A stretch of 7,389 nt of DNA from JBBQUP01 sp038212305 (GTDB lineage: Bacteria > Bacteroidota > Bacteroidia > Bacteroidales > Marinilabiliaceae). This document shows positions 6,277 through 7,389 of the stretch, piece after piece (the stretch's first letter is position 1; each line of letters opens with the position of its first letter). The stretch spans positions 1-7,389 of the forward strand of contig JBBQUP010000127.1 in assembly GCA_038212305.1 (NCBI GenBank). The letters are read 5' to 3'. The position numbers were made by a program, and so were the translations under genes. Below the pieces are notes generated by a model, which was given only the letters and a program-made list of their open reading frames with translations, had not been told where the DNA came from and did no database searches.

Positions 6277-7365
6277 TTATTTCATCCCAAACTCGGTTTT
6301 TGCATCAGCGACAAATTGCTTTATTTGCTGTTCGTTGCTTTTAGGACATATGAGTAATGCATTGTTCGATTCTACTACAATATAGTCATTCAATCCTTGA
6401 ATGATTACTATTTTTTCGTTCGGCATATGAACAATAGAATTGGATGTATCATATAATAATACATTGCCATTTAGTATCGAGTTTTGCGATTCATCTTTTT
6501 TTGTATGCTCATGTAAAGATGTCCAAGTCCCTAAATCAGACCATCCAAAATCAACAGTTTGTACATATACATTTTTCGCTTTTTCCATAACCCCATAATC
6601 AATCGAGATATTTGGGCATGACATGTATATATCTTTTATCGCTTCAGCCTCATTACTCGTTAATAGCTGATCCGATGATTTTTCGAATAATTCATAAACC
6701 TCATTCAGTTCATTCTTAAACGCTTTTTGAATAGTGGTTAATGACCAAATAAATATTCCCGAATTCCAGAAAAATTCGCCACTGTCAAAAAATACCTTTG
6801 CTAATTCAAAGTTAGGTTTTTCAGTAAAAGTTTTAACTGTTCTAAAATTTGGAAACGAGTTATCTACTTCATGACCAATTTGTATGTATCCATAACCAGT
6901 TTCAGGACGGTGAGGTTTTATTCCTAATGTTAGCAACGAGTCATCGGAGTCAACAAACTCTAATCCTCGGGTTATATTGGCTCTAAATAGTTCTTCTTGC
7001 GTAATGTAATGATCAGCTGGAGTGACGACAATTAGGGCATTTTCATTTTTCTTTTTTATGCGCGCATTGGCATAAGCTATACATGGAGCAGTATTTCTTC
7101 GAGCTGGCTCTAATAATATTTGTTCTTCTTTTAATTGAGGGAGTTGAGCAAGTACAATATCTTTATATTCTTCACTTGTTACAATCAAAAAATTTTCGGG
7201 TGAACAAATTGGAAGAAACCGATCAAAGGTTTGTTGAATTAATGTTCGACCAATTCCTAGAATATCTAAAAACTGTTTAGGAGTTTGTGTTTGACTTAAT
7301 GGCCAAAAGCGACTGCCTATTCCACCAGCCATAATCACACAATAGGTTTTATCTTTTAAAGTCAT
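6277..7365 (-). CDS. manC: Mannose-1-phosphate guanylyltransferase (GDP-mannose pyrophosphorylase)
   Basis: This cytoplasmic nucleotidyltransferase joins GTP and mannose 1-phosphate to give GDP-mannose and pyrophosphate. GDP-mannose feeds mannose-, fucose- and related sugar-containing surface polysaccharides and glycans. At 362 residues it is the single-domain form, without the C-terminal phosphomannose isomerase/cupin domain of ~470-residue bifunctional enzymes. Visible motifs in order are the nucleotide-binding MAGGIGSRFWPLS (12-24), TPKQF (28-32), EPARRNTAP (86-94), the metal-site segment PADHYI (116-121), ETGYGYIQ (155-162), FTEKP (180-184), WNSGIFIW (200-207) and DFGWSDLGTW (272-281). 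The ATG at 7363-7365 is preceded by CAACAACAA and no Shine-Dalgarno sequence. Only 24 upstream bases are in the window, so operon membership cannot be judged. A strong terminator follows the stop, making it the last gene of its transcript. Paralogous glucose-1-phosphate transferases are unlikely given the FGWSDLGTW motif. Confidence 0.95.
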   Translation of the reverse strand: MTLKDKTYCVIMAGGIGSRFWPLSQTQTPKQFLDILGIGRTLIQQTFDRFLPICSPENFLIVTSEEYKDIVLAQLPQLKEEQILLEPARRNTAPCIAYANARIKKKNENALIVVTPADHYITQEELFRANITRGLEFVDSDDSLLTLGIKPHRPETGYGYIQIGHEVDNSFPNFRTVKTFTEKPNFELAKVFFDSGEFFWNSGIFIWSLTTIQKAFKNELNEVYELFEKSSDQLLTSNEAEAIKDIYMSCPNISIDYGVMEKAKNVYVQTVDFGWSDLGTWTSLHEHTKKDESQNSILNGNVLLYDTSNSIVHMPNEKIVIIQGLNDYIVVESNNALLICPKSNEQQIKQFVADAKTEFGMK

Positions 7366-7389
7366 TTGTTGTTGTGGTTTTTAATTTGG

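Noticed and set aside
7083..7280. 65-codon plus-strand frame opposite manC
   Set aside because: Antisense to conserved ManC motifs; no independent support.

Overview
The window looks like AT-rich chromosome from a Bacteroidota bacterium, probably in or near the Bacteroidales/Marinilabiliales. The evidence is the Bacteroidota-type aminopeptidase P, the class A PBP with a long inter-domain segment, a four-helix membrane LytTR regulator, the absence of clear Shine-Dalgarno sequences, and promoter candidates resembling the Bacteroidota TTTG / TAnnTTTG pattern. This placement comes from reading the proteins; no database search was possible.

Left end (1 to about 450). The first ~300 bases are GC-rich (161 of 300 by hand count, about 54%). 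They carry, on the minus strand, the C-terminal half of GTP cyclohydrolase I (FolE). At about 300-305 the composition drops sharply (36 G/C in the next 120 bases, 30%), FolE homology stops, and an unrelated plus-strand reading frame enters and ends at 384 with a natural-looking C-terminus. Two beheaded genes from opposite strands meet at one point, so this is a junction: either an assembly chimera or a real recombination breakpoint.

Middle (458-4937, plus strand). Aminopeptidase P (pepP) is followed after 4 bases by an HD-domain phosphohydrolase that starts with TTG, forming a likely two-gene operon. A class A penicillin-binding protein (GT51 glycosyltransferase plus transpeptidase) follows; it probably has its own promoter, which overlaps the end of the HD gene.

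Right side (5075-7365, minus strand). A membrane-anchored LytTR transcriptional regulator converges on the PBP gene. Upstream of it lie about 350 non-coding bases holding a 20-bp-period direct repeat, a GC-rich hairpin and a strong terminator. That terminator closes a mannose-1-phosphate guanylyltransferase gene (manC, GDP-mannose supply), whose start lies 24 bases from the window edge.

Apart from the junction, this is ordinary housekeeping and envelope-related sequence: peptide turnover, peptidoglycan synthesis, sugar-nucleotide supply and one regulator. I see no new multi-gene system, mobile element, CRISPR array or RNA gene of a known family. The most useful observations are the left-end junction and the possible operator/small-transcript signals between lytTR and manC.
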